Origin: an uncultured Nitrosomonadales bacterium | Lineage (GTDB): Bacteria; Pseudomonadota; Gammaproteobacteria; Burkholderiales; Gallionellaceae | NCBI GenBank assembly: GCA_903934275.1 | Contig: CAIZNF010000484.1 | Coordinates: 1 to 7,329 of the forward strand | Direction of reading: 5' to 3' | Length of the DNA: 7,329 nt | Shown here: in pieces, positions 6,486 to 7,329 of the stretch | How the letters are laid out: each line of letters starts with the position of its first letter | How positions within the stretch are numbered: position 1 is the stretch's first letter | Program-made: the position numbers and the translations under genes | The notes under the pieces: model-generated | Told to the model about the DNA's origin: nothing | The model's input: the letters and a program-made list of their open reading frames with translations, nothing else | Database searches by the model: none

Positions 6486-7199
6486 ATGCCAATCATAACA
6501 ATTGGAAGCAACAAGGGCGGAGCGGGCAAGTCAACGTTGATCTCCAACTTTACGGTCATGCGCCGTCGGACTGGCGTGGCTACAGTGTTGATCGATGGTG
6601 ATCCAAGAGCATCTGTCTCGCAATGGGGGATGCAAAGGGAAGTAAGGAGAGTTGAACCCTTTATTGACGTGCGATTTTCACACTCATGGCGCACGATGGA
6701 TGGATTTGACAAAGCCATGTTTGACAATCGCATCAACAAAATTTCAGGATTTTGCGACACCGTTTTTATTGACACGCCGGGCAACAACGACATCGGGTTG
6801 ATAGCCTCCATATCGCTATCCGATTTATGGGTGATTCCCCTGCGCCCCTCGAATTTTGACATTTGGGGCTTTTCACGCGATATGGGGGGTGACGACATGG
6901 GGATGATTGAGCTTGCAAGGGTGAACAACCCCAAGCTAAAAGTCCTGATAGTCATAAATGGGGTGGCATCGCTGCAAAGCGTGAGAAAACGCGAACTTGA
7001 AAATGTTCACGACACGTTGAGCCACTATGCTGGCTTTGACGTTGCGGAAAATTACATCACCACCTGTGCCGTTTTCAATAGCGCGGTTGCAGAGGGGAAG
7101 GCGGTGGTTGAAATGGATAGTGTTTCAAAATCAGTCGTCAGCGCCAAAAAAGAATTGATTGCTGTTTACAACGAAATTTTCTCCCGTTTAGGAGAATGA
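6486..7199 (+). CDS. ParA/MinD-family (deviant Walker A) ATPase without an adjacent ParB
   Basis: ParA-family ATPases form ATP-dependent dimers on DNA or membrane and place plasmids, chromosomes or protein complexes in the cell. This 237-aa protein has the deviant Walker A motif KGGAGKST (10-17) with the signature lysine K10. The switch I/A' motif is LIDGDPRASVSQW (35-47), with D37 and D39, and the Walker B/switch II motif is VFIDTPGNND (93-102). It is close to the minimal ATPase core, with no N-terminal DNA-binding extension, like small type Ib ParA or VirC1-type proteins. ATG 6486 is chosen because it places the P-loop right after the first strand, as in the family; an in-frame ATG at 6456 would add ten residues and overlap the upstream gene. 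No ParB or centromere-like repeats are visible. The next gene is instead a paralogue of the 259-aa protein, which may be its cargo or partner. Confidence 0.9.
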   Translation: MPIITIGSNKGGAGKSTLISNFTVMRRRTGVATVLIDGDPRASVSQWGMQREVRRVEPFIDVRFSHSWRTMDGFDKAMFDNRINKISGFCDTVFIDTPGNNDIGLIASISLSDLWVIPLRPSNFDIWGFSRDMGGDDMGMIELARVNNPKLKVLIVINGVASLQSVRKRELENVHDTLSHYAGFDVAENYITTCAVFNSAVAEGKAVVEMDSVSKSVVSAKKELIAVYNEIFSRLGE

Positions 7200-7201
7200 A
7201 T

Positions 7202-7258
7202 ATGAAGGGAAAACCATGTCAGGCCACACTTACCGCCGTTCAGATTTGGAGCCTCTAA
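7202..7258 (+). other. Possible 18-codon leader ORF overlapping the start of the next gene
   Basis: ATG 7202 opens a reading frame of 18 codons ending at TAA 7256-7258, in a different frame from the gene that starts at 7216. AGGAG at 7190-7194 is seven bases upstream, a better Shine-Dalgarno than that of the real gene. It could modulate translation of the paralogue, or ribosomes may simply gather there after finishing the ATPase. The peptide has no recognisable feature. Confidence 0.2.
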
Positions 7259-7329
7259 CCGGTGGCATCCGCGCGCTCAACTCGATTTCATGCTGGGAAA
7301 TGAGGCGCGCTGGAGAAGCGTTCTCTCTG
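7216..7329 (+). CDS. 3'-partial paralogue of the 259-aa protein (TYxxxDLEPLTGG N-terminus)
   Basis: Only the first 38 codons are in the window, and the frame is open to the end. They read MSGHTYRRSDLEPLTGG, then further residues ending AGEAFSL. Aligned with the protein encoded from 4873, the matches include TY, DLEPL, G, R, L and AGEAF in the same order, with a gap of a few residues before AGEAF. This is too much for chance over so short a stretch. The start is supported by this alignment and by AGGGA (7206-7210) five bases upstream. It lies 16 bases after the ParA-like gene, so it is in the same operon. Whether it shares the coiled coil and the CYxFHxLxD C-terminus cannot be seen. Its function is unknown. 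Confidence 0.8.
   Translation, partial: MSGHTYRRSDLEPLTGGIRALNSISCWEMRRAGEAFSL

Noticed and set aside
6422..6955. 177-codon - strand open frame opposite the ParA-like gene
   Set aside because: The + strand frame carries all the ParA motifs; the opposite frame has none and ignores gene boundaries.

Overview
The window looks like an accessory (island-like) stretch of a proteobacterial genome. Base composition is close to balanced and the gene order is mosaic. A beta- or gammaproteobacterium is the best guess, because the FtsZ-like fragment reads most like FtsZ of those groups, but nothing here fixes the species. There are no tRNAs, rRNAs, transposases, integrases or CRISPR repeats.

Left block (1-1389, + strand): the 3' part of a divergent FtsZ/tubulin-superfamily gene, whose 5' end lies outside the window, followed after 49 bases by a 182-aa protein of unrecognised family. 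Middle block (1558-3951, +): a 797-aa fused DUF262/DUF1524 (HNH) protein of the GmrSD type, which is a probable modification-dependent restriction or other defence nuclease. Next comes a convergent toxin-antitoxin pair on the - strand (3986-4689): a Phd/YefM-type antitoxin and a VapC-like PIN-domain RNase. It has a readable sigma70-type promoter, strong ribosome binding sites and a 13-base gene overlap. The 3' end of the toxin gene runs into a GC-rich hairpin containing a textbook G-quadruplex motif.

Right block (4873 to the window end, +): a probable operon of five genes with short gaps. These are a 259-aa coiled-coil protein, two small unrecognised proteins (101 and 128 aa), an orphan ParA/MinD-family ATPase, and the first 38 codons of a paralogue of the 259-aa protein. 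The 259-aa protein, the last gene and the 182-aa protein of the left block appear to belong to one family. The 259-aa protein and the last gene share a near-identical N-terminal motif (TYxxxDLEPLxG ... AGEAF). The 259-aa and 182-aa proteins share a coiled coil and a C-terminal motif (CYxFHxLxD).

The most notable pattern is that this unnamed family follows a polymer-forming or positioning NTPase twice: a tailless FtsZ-like GTPase on the left and a ParA-like ATPase without ParB on the right. Defence and addiction genes sit between the two. I cannot assign a function to the family. The arrangement is a plausible candidate for an undescribed system, and that is inference, not observation.
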